Of a stretch of DNA of 64,000 bases, positions 54,447 through 61,520 are shown one piece after another. The DNA is from Phycisphaeraceae bacterium (GTDB lineage: Bacteria > Planctomycetota > Phycisphaerae > Phycisphaerales > UBA1924). Position 1 is the stretch's first letter. Every line of letters starts with the position of its first letter. The stretch covers positions 558,001 to 622,000 of the forward strand of contig JACKHB010000002.1 in NCBI GenBank assembly GCA_020639195.1, in the 5' to 3' direction. The notes beneath the pieces were generated by a model. It was given only the letters and a program-made list of their open reading frames with translations, searched no databases and had not been told where the DNA came from. The position numbers were made by a program, and so were the translations under genes.

Positions 54447-55860
54447 TCAGGCGGGGCTGGGCGCGCCTGCCGCGGGCTGGGGGCGGGCGCGCGGCTTGAT
54501 GCGCAGTTCGATGGGGCGTTCGACGTGGAGGCGGCGGGCGCGGTGGAGGCTCCAGTCGGAGACGACGCGGTCGGGGCTGTCGGGGCCGGCGTGGATGCGC
54601 AGCGGGTCGTAGGTGTTGTTGCGCTGGGCGGGGATGAATCCGCTCTCTCGGATGAGGCGGCAGATGACGGCCTCGTCGAGGCAGTAGGTGGTGCCCGCGG
54701 CGGAGACGACGTTCTCCTCCATCATGACGCTTCCCATGTCGGTTGCGCCGCAGAGCAGGCCCATCTGCCCGATGTGCGGGCCCATGGTGACCCACGAGGC
54801 GCCGATGGAGTAGACGTTGTCGAGGACGAGGCGGCTGATCGCCTGGGTGCGGAGGTAGTCGGCGGCGCCGGAGCGGCGGACGACTCGGCCGAAGAGTGCC
54901 GCGGCGGGGCCGAGGTCCCGGTAGTCGATGTCAGGGTTGGCGCCGTCGCCGAGGGCGCGGGCGAGGACATCGCCGGGGAACTCGGGCGCAACGGGCGATG
55001 GGCCGTCCCAGTCGGGGAGTCGGCCCAGCGGGGTGTTCTCGCGCTGGAAGGGCCAGGAGATGAACGAGACGTAGTGGGCGCGGCCGTCGGCGAGGGCGCG
55101 GTCCTGGCGGTCGCGCACCAGGAGCATGTGGTGGATGCGGTCGGCGTATCCCTCGATGTGGCCGAACATCATGGTGGCGCTGGTGAACAGGCCGAGAGAG
55201 TGGGCGACCTCCATGGTGTCGAGCCACTTGTCGGCGTCGCACTTGCCCAGGCCGATCTTGCGGCGGACGGGGTGGGCGAAGATCTCGCCGCCGCCGCCGG
55301 GCAGGCTGTCGAGGCCGGCATCGACGAGGCGCTGCATGACCCAGCGGACCTTGTCCTTGAACGTGGCGCCGGGGGGATCGAAGAACTCGACGAACTCGAC
55401 GAACTCTGGCGGGCTGAAGGCGTGGATGTGGATGCGGGGGAAGCGCTGCTTGATCGAGCGGAGCAGGTCGATGTAGTAGTCCAGCGGCAGGTCGGGGTTC
55501 ATGCCGCCCTGCATGAGGATCTGGGTGCCGCCGATGGCGACGAGTTCGGCGATCTTCTCGTGGATCTGCGACGGGTCGAGGGTGTAGGCGTCGTGCTCGT
55601 GGGCGTCGCGCCGGAAGGCGCAGAACGTGCAGCGGGCGGTGCAGACGTTGGTGTAGTTGATGTTGCGGTCGATGACGTAGGTGCGGAAGAGGTCGCCGTG
55701 GAGGACGCGGCAGCGGGCGTCGGCCCAGCGGCCGAGCGGCGGGCATGGGCATGTGGAAGAGGTCGAGGGCCTGGGCGGCGGTGAGGCGGGCCTGGCCGGC
55801 GACGACGGCCTGCATGAGGCCGGGATCGTTGATGGAAAGGGTGGGGTGCTGGGGAGGCAT
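54447..55860 (-). pseudogene. mqnC: Cyclic dehypoxanthine futalosine synthase MqnC, interrupted by a one-base frameshift
   Basis: MqnC is the radical-SAM enzyme of the futalosine menaquinone pathway. The first 40 codons from ATG 55860 (to ALDLFHMPMP) and the frame from 55739 to 54447 (beginning PLGRWADARCRVLHGD) join if one base near 55740 is dropped; together about 470 residues. The 4Fe-4S site CTARCTFC (Cys73, 77, 80 of the joined protein) and SIGASWVTMGPHIGQMGLL then MGSVMMEENVVSAAGTTYC define the family. The C-terminal 70-80 residues are an extension. There is no homopolymer at the junction. It could be an assembly error; if real the gene is broken. Confidence 0.85.
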
Positions 55861-55876
55861 GGGACCCGCGCGTGAA

Positions 55877-55894
55877 TTTCAGAGATTTCTGAAA
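55877..55894. promoter_or_regulatory. Inverted repeat upstream of mqnC
   Basis: TTTCAGA-GATT-TCTGAAA, a perfect 7-bp inverted repeat, lies in the 78-base gap between xerD and mqnC, 17-34 bases before the mqnC ATG. It is AT-rich in a GC-rich context. Operator or attenuator function is inferred only. Confidence 0.3.
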
Positions 55895-55938
55895 GTTCGT
55901 CCCAAGTGTACCCACTGGGTGGGCGGTGTCCAGTTGGG

Positions 55939-56943
55939 TCAGGCTCGGGGGTGGCAGGCCTTGTGGACGTCCTTGAGGTGTTCGCGATCGACGTGGGTGT
56001 AGATCTGGGTGGTGGTGATGTCGGCGTGGCCGAGCATCTCCTGGACGGAACGCAGGTCGGTGCCGCCGACGAGGAGGTGGGTGGCGAAGCTGTGACGGAG
56101 GACGTGGGGGTGGACGTCGGGCAGGCCCGCAGCGGCGGACCACTTGCGGACGAGCTTCCAGATGGCGACGCGTTCGAGCGGGCGTCCGGAGTGTGAGAGG
56201 AAGATGCGGCCGCGATCACGCCCATCGGGCTGGACGAGGCGGGGGCGGACTTCCTTGAGGTAGCGGTCGAGCCAGTACCTGGCGGGGGCGCCGACGGGGA
56301 CGACGCGCTGGCGGCCGCCCTTGCCGTCGACGCGGATGGTGGGCCGCGTGCGTGGGCCATCGCGCGTGCCGGTGGTGTCTGGGAGGTCGCGCAGGCCGAT
56401 GGCGCCGACCTCGCTGGCGCGGAGTCCGCTGGCGTACATGAGTTCGAGGACGGCGCGATCGCGGATCCAGAGGGGCGCGGCGTCGGAGGGTGAGTCGGGG
56501 GGGATGGGCGCTTCGACGAGGCGCTTCATCTGGTGGGGCGTGAGCACGCGTGGGAGGCGCTTCCACTTGGTGGGGGTTTCGATGAGGTCGGCGGGATCGC
56601 TGGGGCAGAGGGCTCGGGCGGCGAGCCAGCGCCCGAAGACGCGGATGGTGGCGACGTGCCGCGCGACGGAAGAGGTGGCGAGCTTGCGCTCGCGCGAGAG
56701 CGAGACAACGTGGGCGGCCAGGGCGCGGGGCGTGATGTCGCGGGGCGTCGTGATGTGCTGCGAGGCGAGAGAGGTGAGCAGATCGCGGAGGTCTCGTCCG
56801 TAGGCCTCGAGGGTGGCGGGGCGCATGCCGCATTCGACGGTGAGGTAGAGCGTGAAGTCGCGGCGCGCATCGTCGAGGGCGCGGCTCCAGGGGGGCGGCT
56901 CTGGGGGGGTCCGGCGGCGTGTTGTGGCTGTGGGCCTGGGCAC
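55939..56943 (-). CDS. xerD: Tyrosine recombinase XerC/XerD
   Basis: Xer recombinases resolve chromosome dimers at dif. The 334-residue protein has an N-terminal SAM-like core-binding domain (about 25-115) and the catalytic domain. All active-site residues are present: R175 (GLRASEVG), K208 (GKGGRQR), H280 and R283 (HVLRHSFATHLL), H306 (LGHADITTTQ) and the nucleophile Y315 (IYTHV). GTG 56943 is used; residues 1-22 are a Pro/Arg-rich tail. With length of about 300 plus this tail it fits a housekeeping XerD or XerC; no dif site or integron was recognised beside it. A terminator for the upstream flagellin gene precedes it. Confidence 0.9.
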   Translation of the reverse strand: MPRPTATTRRRTPPEPPPWSRALDDARRDFTLYLTVECGMRPATLEAYGRDLRDLLTSLASQHITTPRDITPRALAAHVVSLSRERKLATSSVARHVATIRVFGRWLAARALCPSDPADLIETPTKWKRLPRVLTPHQMKRLVEAPIPPDSPSDAAPLWIRDRAVLELMYASGLRASEVGAIGLRDLPDTTGTRDGPRTRPTIRVDGKGGRQRVVPVGAPARYWLDRYLKEVRPRLVQPDGRDRGRIFLSHSGRPLERVAIWKLVRKWSAAAGLPDVHPHVLRHSFATHLLVGGTDLRSVQEMLGHADITTTQIYTHVDREHLKDVHKACHPRA

Positions 56944-56997
56944 GTTGGGCTGATCGGATGGTTCGGTGCACGCCGGCGAGAAGTTGCATGGGCGCGG

Positions 56998-57035
56998 AAA
57001 AAGACCCGCCCCGGGGAGGGTGTCCCCGGGGCGGG
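56998..57035 (-). terminator. Intrinsic terminator of flagellin gene 1
   Basis: A perfect 13-bp GC-rich stem (57005-57017 with 57023-57035) is followed on the minus strand by TCTTTTT. It lies 27 bases after the flagellin stop and ends the flagellar transcript. Confidence 0.93.
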
Positions 57036-57061
57036 CTCAGGTCAGAGAGAGAGGGCTGGGA

Positions 57062-58588
57062 TTAGCCCAGGAGCTGGAGCACCGACTGCGGCTGGGCGTT
57101 GGCGAGGGAGAGGGTGTTGATCGCCGCGGCGGAGAGGATCTGCGAGCGGGTGAGGCCCGCGGTCTCCTTGGCGAAGTCGGCGTCGCGGATGATGCTCTCG
57201 GCGGCCGAGGTGTTCTCGACGGCCACACCCAGGCTGCGGATGGTGGCGCCGATGACGTTCTTCTGGAACGCACCGAGGCGGCCGCGGAGGGTGGTCACGT
57301 CGCCGATGGCGTTGGCGACGACCTTCTGGGCCTGGGTGAGGTCGCCATCGATGAGGTTGAGGGTCTTGCCGGCGCCGAGGTCGGCGAGGTTGAAGAAGGA
57401 GCCGGCGTTGTCGCCGTCCTCTGTCTTGCCGAGCTTGCGTGCGGCGACTTCGGAGATGCCCAGCGACACCTTGCCGGCGATGTCGACGCTGGAGGCGAGC
57501 TGGAAGTCGGCGCCGCCGCCGGTGATCTCGAGCGCGTCGATGGCGGCGAGGGTCTGCGCGGCGGTCTCGTCGAGGGTGATCTCGATGTTGAGGATGTCGG
57601 AGTTGACGCGGATCTCGCGTCCGACGGTCGTGGCGACCACGCCGTTGATGTTGGCGCCGATGTCCTGGCCGGAGTCGGTGATGCCGTTGTTGGCGACGGT
57701 GCTGGCGAAGGTGGCGGTTGCGGAGGACGCGAGGGTGTTGGCGTCGGCGGAGTCGAACTCGAAGATGCCGTCGCCCTGGACGCCGCCGTCTTCGATGACC
57801 TCGACGGAGACGAACTGCTTGGAGCCGTACTGCGAGCTCTTGAGGGTGATGCCCTCGCCGTTGGCGCTGGCGACGACGCCGGTGACCTCGGTGAAGGTGT
57901 TGATGGCGTCGGCGATGGAGGACAGGCTGGTGCCGGAACCGAACTGGAGCTCACGGCTGCCGAGGGCGCCGCTGACCTCGAAGACGAAGGAGGAGTTGGT
58001 GCCGTTGAAGTCGAGGGCGGCGCCGTTGAAGTCGAGGAAGAGCTGGCCCTTCTGGGCGGACTGGGTGACGAGGACGTCGACCGAGAGGCTGTCGCCGTCG
58101 AACTTGGCGCCCTTGACGCGGAAGCTGGAGACGTCGGAGCTGATGCTGGAGGTGCCGTAGTCGAAGTTGCCGTTGAGGAGCTTGACGCCCTGGAAGTTGG
58201 TGCTGCTGGAGATGCGGTCGATGGTCTGGAGGATGGAGTCGATCTGGAGCTGGTTGGCGTCCTTCTCAGACTCGGAGAGGCCGGCGGAGTTGGCCGTGGC
58301 GGTGAGGAGGCCCTGGAGTTCGGTGAGGAGGCTGGAGATCTCCTGGAGTCCGCCCTCGGCGATGTTCACGACCTGGTCGGCGCGCTCGGCGTTGCTGATC
58401 GCGGCGTTGGTGGCGGTGATCTCGGAGCGGAGGTTCTCGGAGGCGATCAGGCCGGCGGGGTCGTCCTTGCCGCGGTTGATGCGCACGCCGGTGCTCAGCC
58501 TCTGCAACGAGTTGTTGAGGCTGAAGTTGTTCTGCCCGAGCACGCGCTGGGCAATCAGGGAGCTGACGTTCGTGTTGATCCGACTCAT
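57062..58588 (-). CDS. fliC: Flagellin 1
   Basis: This is the filament subunit of the flagellum, exported by the flagellar type III apparatus. The 508-residue protein has the conserved D0/D1 N-terminus (MSRINTNVSSLIAQRVLGQN and the following helix, with LSTGVRINRGKDDPAGLIAS) and C-terminus (SIIRDADFAKETAGLTRSQI and ANAQPQSVLQLLG). The middle is a variable domain rich in Asp/Ser/Gly. ATG 58588 has GGAGG upstream. A leader of about 200 bases with GGA-containing hairpin precedes it, consistent with CsrA control. Its own terminator follows. Confidence 0.95.
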   Translation of the reverse strand: MSRINTNVSSLIAQRVLGQNNFSLNNSLQRLSTGVRINRGKDDPAGLIASENLRSEITATNAAISNAERADQVVNIAEGGLQEISSLLTELQGLLTATANSAGLSESEKDANQLQIDSILQTIDRISSSTNFQGVKLLNGNFDYGTSSISSDVSSFRVKGAKFDGDSLSVDVLVTQSAQKGQLFLDFNGAALDFNGTNSSFVFEVSGALGSRELQFGSGTSLSSIADAINTFTEVTGVVASANGEGITLKSSQYGSKQFVSVEVIEDGGVQGDGIFEFDSADANTLASSATATFASTVANNGITDSGQDIGANINGVVATTVGREIRVNSDILNIEITLDETAAQTLAAIDALEITGGGADFQLASSVDIAGKVSLGISEVAARKLGKTEDGDNAGSFFNLADLGAGKTLNLIDGDLTQAQKVVANAIGDVTTLRGRLGAFQKNVIGATIRSLGVAVENTSAAESIIRDADFAKETAGLTRSQILSAAAINTLSLANAQPQSVLQLLG

Positions 58589-58708
58589 GGCGTCCTCCGT
58601 GAACAGCTCTGGACGGCCTTGGTCCGTGCCAGCCGTTCGCCCACCGCGTCGAGTCGCATCCCCGCTCGTCGCGATTGACTCTGGGTTGGTTCGACGTTGA
58701 ACCAGCCC

Positions 58709-58734
58709 GACGCGCCCGCATCCTTTCGGGCGTC
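58709..58734 (-). promoter_or_regulatory. Leader hairpin with AAAGGATG loop, candidate CsrA site
   Basis: On the minus strand the RNA would form GACGCCCG / CGGGC-G-CGTC with loop AAAGGATG. Its AAGGATG resembles the CsrA consensus ACARGGAUGU with GGA in a hairpin loop. It sits about 120 bases upstream of the flagellin 1 ribosome binding site. Recognised by sequence only. Confidence 0.45.
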
Positions 58735-58780
58735 CCACTGACCTGAGGCCGACCCGACGTGGGCCGGTCAACGGCGAGGT

Positions 58781-58808
58781 GGATCGGCGAGCGTCGGGGG
58801 CGGGTTGA
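58781..58808 (-). promoter_or_regulatory. Candidate sigma-28-type flagellin promoter
   Basis: On the minus strand, TCAA (58808-58805), 16 bases, then GCCGATCC (58788-58781). The FliA consensus is TAAA-N15-GCCGATAA; the -10 box is a good match and the -35 box a partial one. It lies about 195 bases upstream of the flagellin 1 ATG. Confidence 0.35.
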
Positions 58809-58870
58809 GGCGCGGATTCGAGAGAACCCGGGAATTCCCGAGAATCGGTGGCGCGCGTCGCGCGGGTGGC

Positions 58871-58910
58871 GCGAAGAAACGCCCCGCTCCGGGGATGCCG
58901 GGCGGGGCGC
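58871..58910 (-). terminator. Intrinsic terminator of flagellin gene 2
   Basis: On the minus strand a strong GC stem (CGCCCCGC with GCGGGGCG, with additional inner pairs CCGG/CCGG) is followed by TTTCTT. It lies about 30 bases after the flagellin 2 stop. Confidence 0.82.
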
Positions 58911-58938
58911 TGGTGGGCGGTGGGTCCGATAGGCGGGG

Positions 58939-60483
58939 CTAGCCGAGGAGCTGGAGGACCTGCTGGGCCTGCTGATTGGCCAGGGCGAGGGCGCTGGTGC
59001 CCGTGCTGGCGAGGATCTGGGCCCGGGTGAGCTGGCTGGTTTCGAGGGCGAAGTCGGCGTCGCGGATGACGGAGTTGGAGGCGCTGAGGTTTTCGAAGGC
59101 GGCCTGGAGGGAGCGGGTGTTGGTCTGCAGGATGTTGCGTTCGAAGGCGCCCAGCCGGCCTCGGAGCACGGAGATCTCGTCGATGGCTCGGTCGAGGATG
59201 TCCTGGGCGGTGGTGAAGTCGTTGTTGGTGATGTTGTCGAGGATGCTGTTGCCGCCGCCGGCCTTGAGGGAGTTGAGGAACTGGAGCGAGCCGTTCTCGA
59301 AGACGCCACCGATGGCCGAGGCGGCGACGGACTGGATGCCGATGCTGACCTGCTGGAGGGCGTTGACCTCCGGCCCGAGCTGGAAGACGGCGCCGCCGCC
59401 GGTGATGGTAAAGGTGGAGCTTCCACCGGCCGGCGAGGTCGCGAAGTCCTCGTCGAGCAGGAGATCGACGCCGAGGGTCGAGGTCTGCAGGACGGCGCGG
59501 AGGCCCTTGCCGGTGGCGAGCGCGCCGTTGACCAGTGCGGTGACGTCGCGGCCGGGGTCTCTGGTGGCCTCGGTGAGGTTCGTGTCGGACCAGTCGAACG
59601 GCTCGGGTGGCGCGTAGCTATCGGGGAAGCGGTAGAGCTGGAAGGCGTCGTCGTTGGGGTCGTCCGGACGGTCGAGCCGGGTCACGGAGACGAACGCGTC
59701 GCGCCCGTAGTCGATGGACTTGAACGTGACGCCGGAGGTCACCGAGCCGTTGATGAGTTCGGCGCCGACGCCGGTGACGCTGCTGAGGTTGTTGATGGCG
59801 GTGACGACCTGATCGAGCGTCTGGCCGGAGGTGAAGTTGACGACGGTGACGCCGCCGGGGCCTCGGATCTCGAGGGTGACCGACGAGGCGAGCTGTCCGG
59901 CGATGGGCTGGATGTCGCCGCTGAAGTAGAGGGCGCCGGTCTGGGCGCTGGCGATGACGTCCACCTCGACCGAGAGCGGCTGGGAGTTGGCGAAGGTGGC
60001 GTTGAGAACGCGGGCCGAGCGGATGGCGTCGGGCTCGACGCCGGACAGGACGAAGTCCCTCGATCCGTCGAGGAGCTTGAGTCCGCCGAAGGAGGCGGTG
60101 TTGCTGATGCGGCTGATCGAGTCGATGGCCGAGTCGATGGCGAGCTGGTTGGCGTCGCGTTCCTCGGCCGAGTTGGCGCCCGTGTTGGCGGCCTCGACGA
60201 TGAGGGCACGGACGGTGTTGAGCAGGTCGTTGACCTCCGAGAGCGCGGCCTCGGTGGTGGCGATGACGGCGGAGGCGCGTTCGCTGTTCTTGACGCCCTG
60301 CTGGACGCCCTCGATGTCGGAGCGGATGCGCTCTGAGATGATGAGCCCCGCCGGGTCGTCGCGCCCACGGTTGATCCGAAGTCCGGTGGAGAGTCGTTCC
60401 AGCCTGACTTCGAGGTCCTGGTTGGTTCGCGCGAGGTTGGCGCGGGCGATGAGGCTCGGTACGTTGCTGTTGATCCTTGCCAT
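58939..60483 (-). CDS. Flagellin 2
   Basis: This is the second filament protein, 514 residues. N-terminal D0/D1 (RINSNVPSLIARANLARTNQ, LSTGLRINRGRDDPAGLIIS) and C-terminal D0/D1 (SVIRDADFALETSQLTRAQI and ANQQAQQVLQLLG) are conserved; the middle 280 residues differ from flagellin 1. ATG 60483 lies 38 bases after csrA, and its ribosome binding site GGAGGA is inside a small hairpin with GGA in the loop. It may form the filament with flagellin 1 or be used in another part of the filament. Confidence 0.93.
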   Translation of the reverse strand: MARINSNVPSLIARANLARTNQDLEVRLERLSTGLRINRGRDDPAGLIISERIRSDIEGVQQGVKNSERASAVIATTEAALSEVNDLLNTVRALIVEAANTGANSAEERDANQLAIDSAIDSISRISNTASFGGLKLLDGSRDFVLSGVEPDAIRSARVLNATFANSQPLSVEVDVIASAQTGALYFSGDIQPIAGQLASSVTLEIRGPGGVTVVNFTSGQTLDQVVTAINNLSSVTGVGAELINGSVTSGVTFKSIDYGRDAFVSVTRLDRPDDPNDDAFQLYRFPDSYAPPEPFDWSDTNLTEATRDPGRDVTALVNGALATGKGLRAVLQTSTLGVDLLLDEDFATSPAGGSSTFTITGGGAVFQLGPEVNALQQVSIGIQSVAASAIGGVFENGSLQFLNSLKAGGGNSILDNITNNDFTTAQDILDRAIDEISVLRGRLGAFERNILQTNTRSLQAAFENLSASNSVIRDADFALETSQLTRAQILASTGTSALALANQQAQQVLQLLG

Positions 60484-60485
60484 GA

Positions 60486-60501
60486 CAATCCTCCGTGATT
60501 G
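60486..60501 (-). promoter_or_regulatory. Hairpin over the flagellin 2 ribosome binding site, candidate CsrA site
   Basis: The minus strand reads CAATC-ACGGAG-GATTG, a 5-bp stem with GGA in the loop, ending two bases before the ATG. The Shine-Dalgarno sequence GGAGGA is thereby placed in the hairpin. This layout is typical of a CsrA repressor site. The csrA and fliW genes are immediately upstream. Confidence 0.5.
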
Positions 60502-60521
60502 AGGCGAGGGAGCGTTCGGGT

Positions 60522-60845
60522 TCAGGCGGTCCGCTTGTCGTCGCCGGCATGGCGTCCGGCGGCGCGGGGTGACTGGGACAGGCGTGCCGCGGGGTCGGCG
60601 CGGCGGGTGCGTGATGGTCCTGGGCTGATGGACTGCCTCAGCGCGGCCAGATCTCCGTTCTGGATGCGCGCGGCCTGCTCGTTCTCCCTCCGGATCGCCT
60701 CGTAGACCTCCTTGCGGTGTACGGCGATCCTCGCCGGGGCGTTGATTCCCAGGCGCACCTTGTCTCCTCGGATGTCGACGACGGTGATCTCGATCTCGTC
60801 GCCGATCATGATCGTCTCGTCGCGCTGACGTGAGAGCACCAGCAT
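60522..60845 (-). CDS. csrA: Translational regulator CsrA with C-terminal extension
   Basis: CsrA binds GGA motifs in mRNA leaders and, in flagellar systems, represses flagellin translation until FliW takes it away. From the ATG at 60845 the protein is 107 residues. Residues 1-55 are the canonical fold (MLVLSRQRDETIMIGDEIEI, VRLGINAPARIAVHRKEVYE with the RNA-binding Arg44). The other 50 residues are a basic, disordered extension not found in most CsrA. It lies between fliW and flagellin 2, the standard place. Confidence 0.95.
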   Translation of the reverse strand: MLVLSRQRDETIMIGDEIEITVVDIRGDKVRLGINAPARIAVHRKEVYEAIRRENEQAARIQNGDLAALRQSISPGPSRTRRADPAARLSQSPRAAGRHAGDDKRTA

Positions 60846-60921
60846 GTGCGGCTCCTCGGCTCGCGGCGCGGCGCCCATCCGTGGGCGCCGGTCTCCTCTT
60901 GGTTCCGAACGAACGCGTGAG

Positions 60922-61377
60922 TCAGGCGGTCTTGGCGGTCGGGCGTTCGTCGGAGGTCGCGACCTTCATGAGCGGGTGGCGGGTGGTCCATCGCTTCTCG
61001 GCGATGACCATCTGCTCACCGGCGCGGGAGAGGGTGTTGACCACGAGAGGCCCCTGGAGGTTGCCCGTCAGGAACCCGTCGACCTTGTTAACGATGACAA
61101 AGACCTGGGCGTCCTCGAGTCGGGCCAGGCCCAGCTCGGCCATCTGCTCGGCGCGGATGGGCACGGCGAACTCGGGGACGAACATGGCGGGGTCGGTGAC
61201 GACGAAGGCGAGGGCCGGGTCGTCGAGCGACTGGAGCCAGAAGAAGCAGGCGTCCTCGCCGGGCTCGAGCAGGCAGTACCGCCGGCGCTCGGGGAATCCC
61301 AGCAGGCCCTTGTCGAAGGTGATCACGCGGTCCTCCGCGATGTCGATCACACCAAAGCGAGTCGTCCGCACCTCCAT
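60922..61377 (-). CDS. fliW: Flagellar assembly factor FliW
   Basis: FliW binds either flagellin or CsrA; when free flagellin falls it sequesters CsrA and flagellin is translated. The 151-residue protein starts at ATG 61377 with MEVRTTRFGVIDIAEDRVIT and has GLLGFPERRRYCLLE, WLQSLDDPALAFVVTDPAMF and the C-terminal NLQGPLVVNTLSRAGEQMVI of the family. Further upstream starts add only unrelated residues. csrA follows after 76 bases. Confidence 0.95.
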   Translation of the reverse strand: MEVRTTRFGVIDIAEDRVITFDKGLLGFPERRRYCLLEPGEDACFFWLQSLDDPALAFVVTDPAMFVPEFAVPIRAEQMAELGLARLEDAQVFVIVNKVDGFLTGNLQGPLVVNTLSRAGEQMVIAEKRWTTRHPLMKVATSDERPTAKTA

Positions 61378-61520
61378 GTGTGCGCTCCGATGTTTCGGCC
61401 GTGCCTCCTGGCGCCCCCGCTCCGATCGGGTGGACATCCTGTCTCGCGAGGGATCGTGGCCGAGACGATCCGACGCAGAAAGCAACTGAGTTGGCGCGGG
61501 CGTCCGGCCCGCGTGGCGGA

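Larger units (their letters stand above)
58589..58938 (-). other. Region between the two flagellin genes
   Basis: The 350 bases hold the terminator of flagellin 2, a candidate sigma-28 promoter and the GGA hairpin of the flagellin 1 leader, all listed separately. No other gene or RNA was seen. It means flagellin 1 probably has its own promoter and is not only read through from flagellin 2. Confidence 0.55.

Noticed and set aside
56950..57061. Possible dif or attachment site next to xerD
   Set aside because: The only palindrome here is a typical intrinsic terminator; no XerCD-type 28-base site was recognised.
56966..58678. Plus-strand ORF of 570 codons rich in Gly/Glu/Val opposite flagellin 1
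   Set aside because: Antisense of the Asp/Ser/Gly-rich flagellin; low-complexity only.
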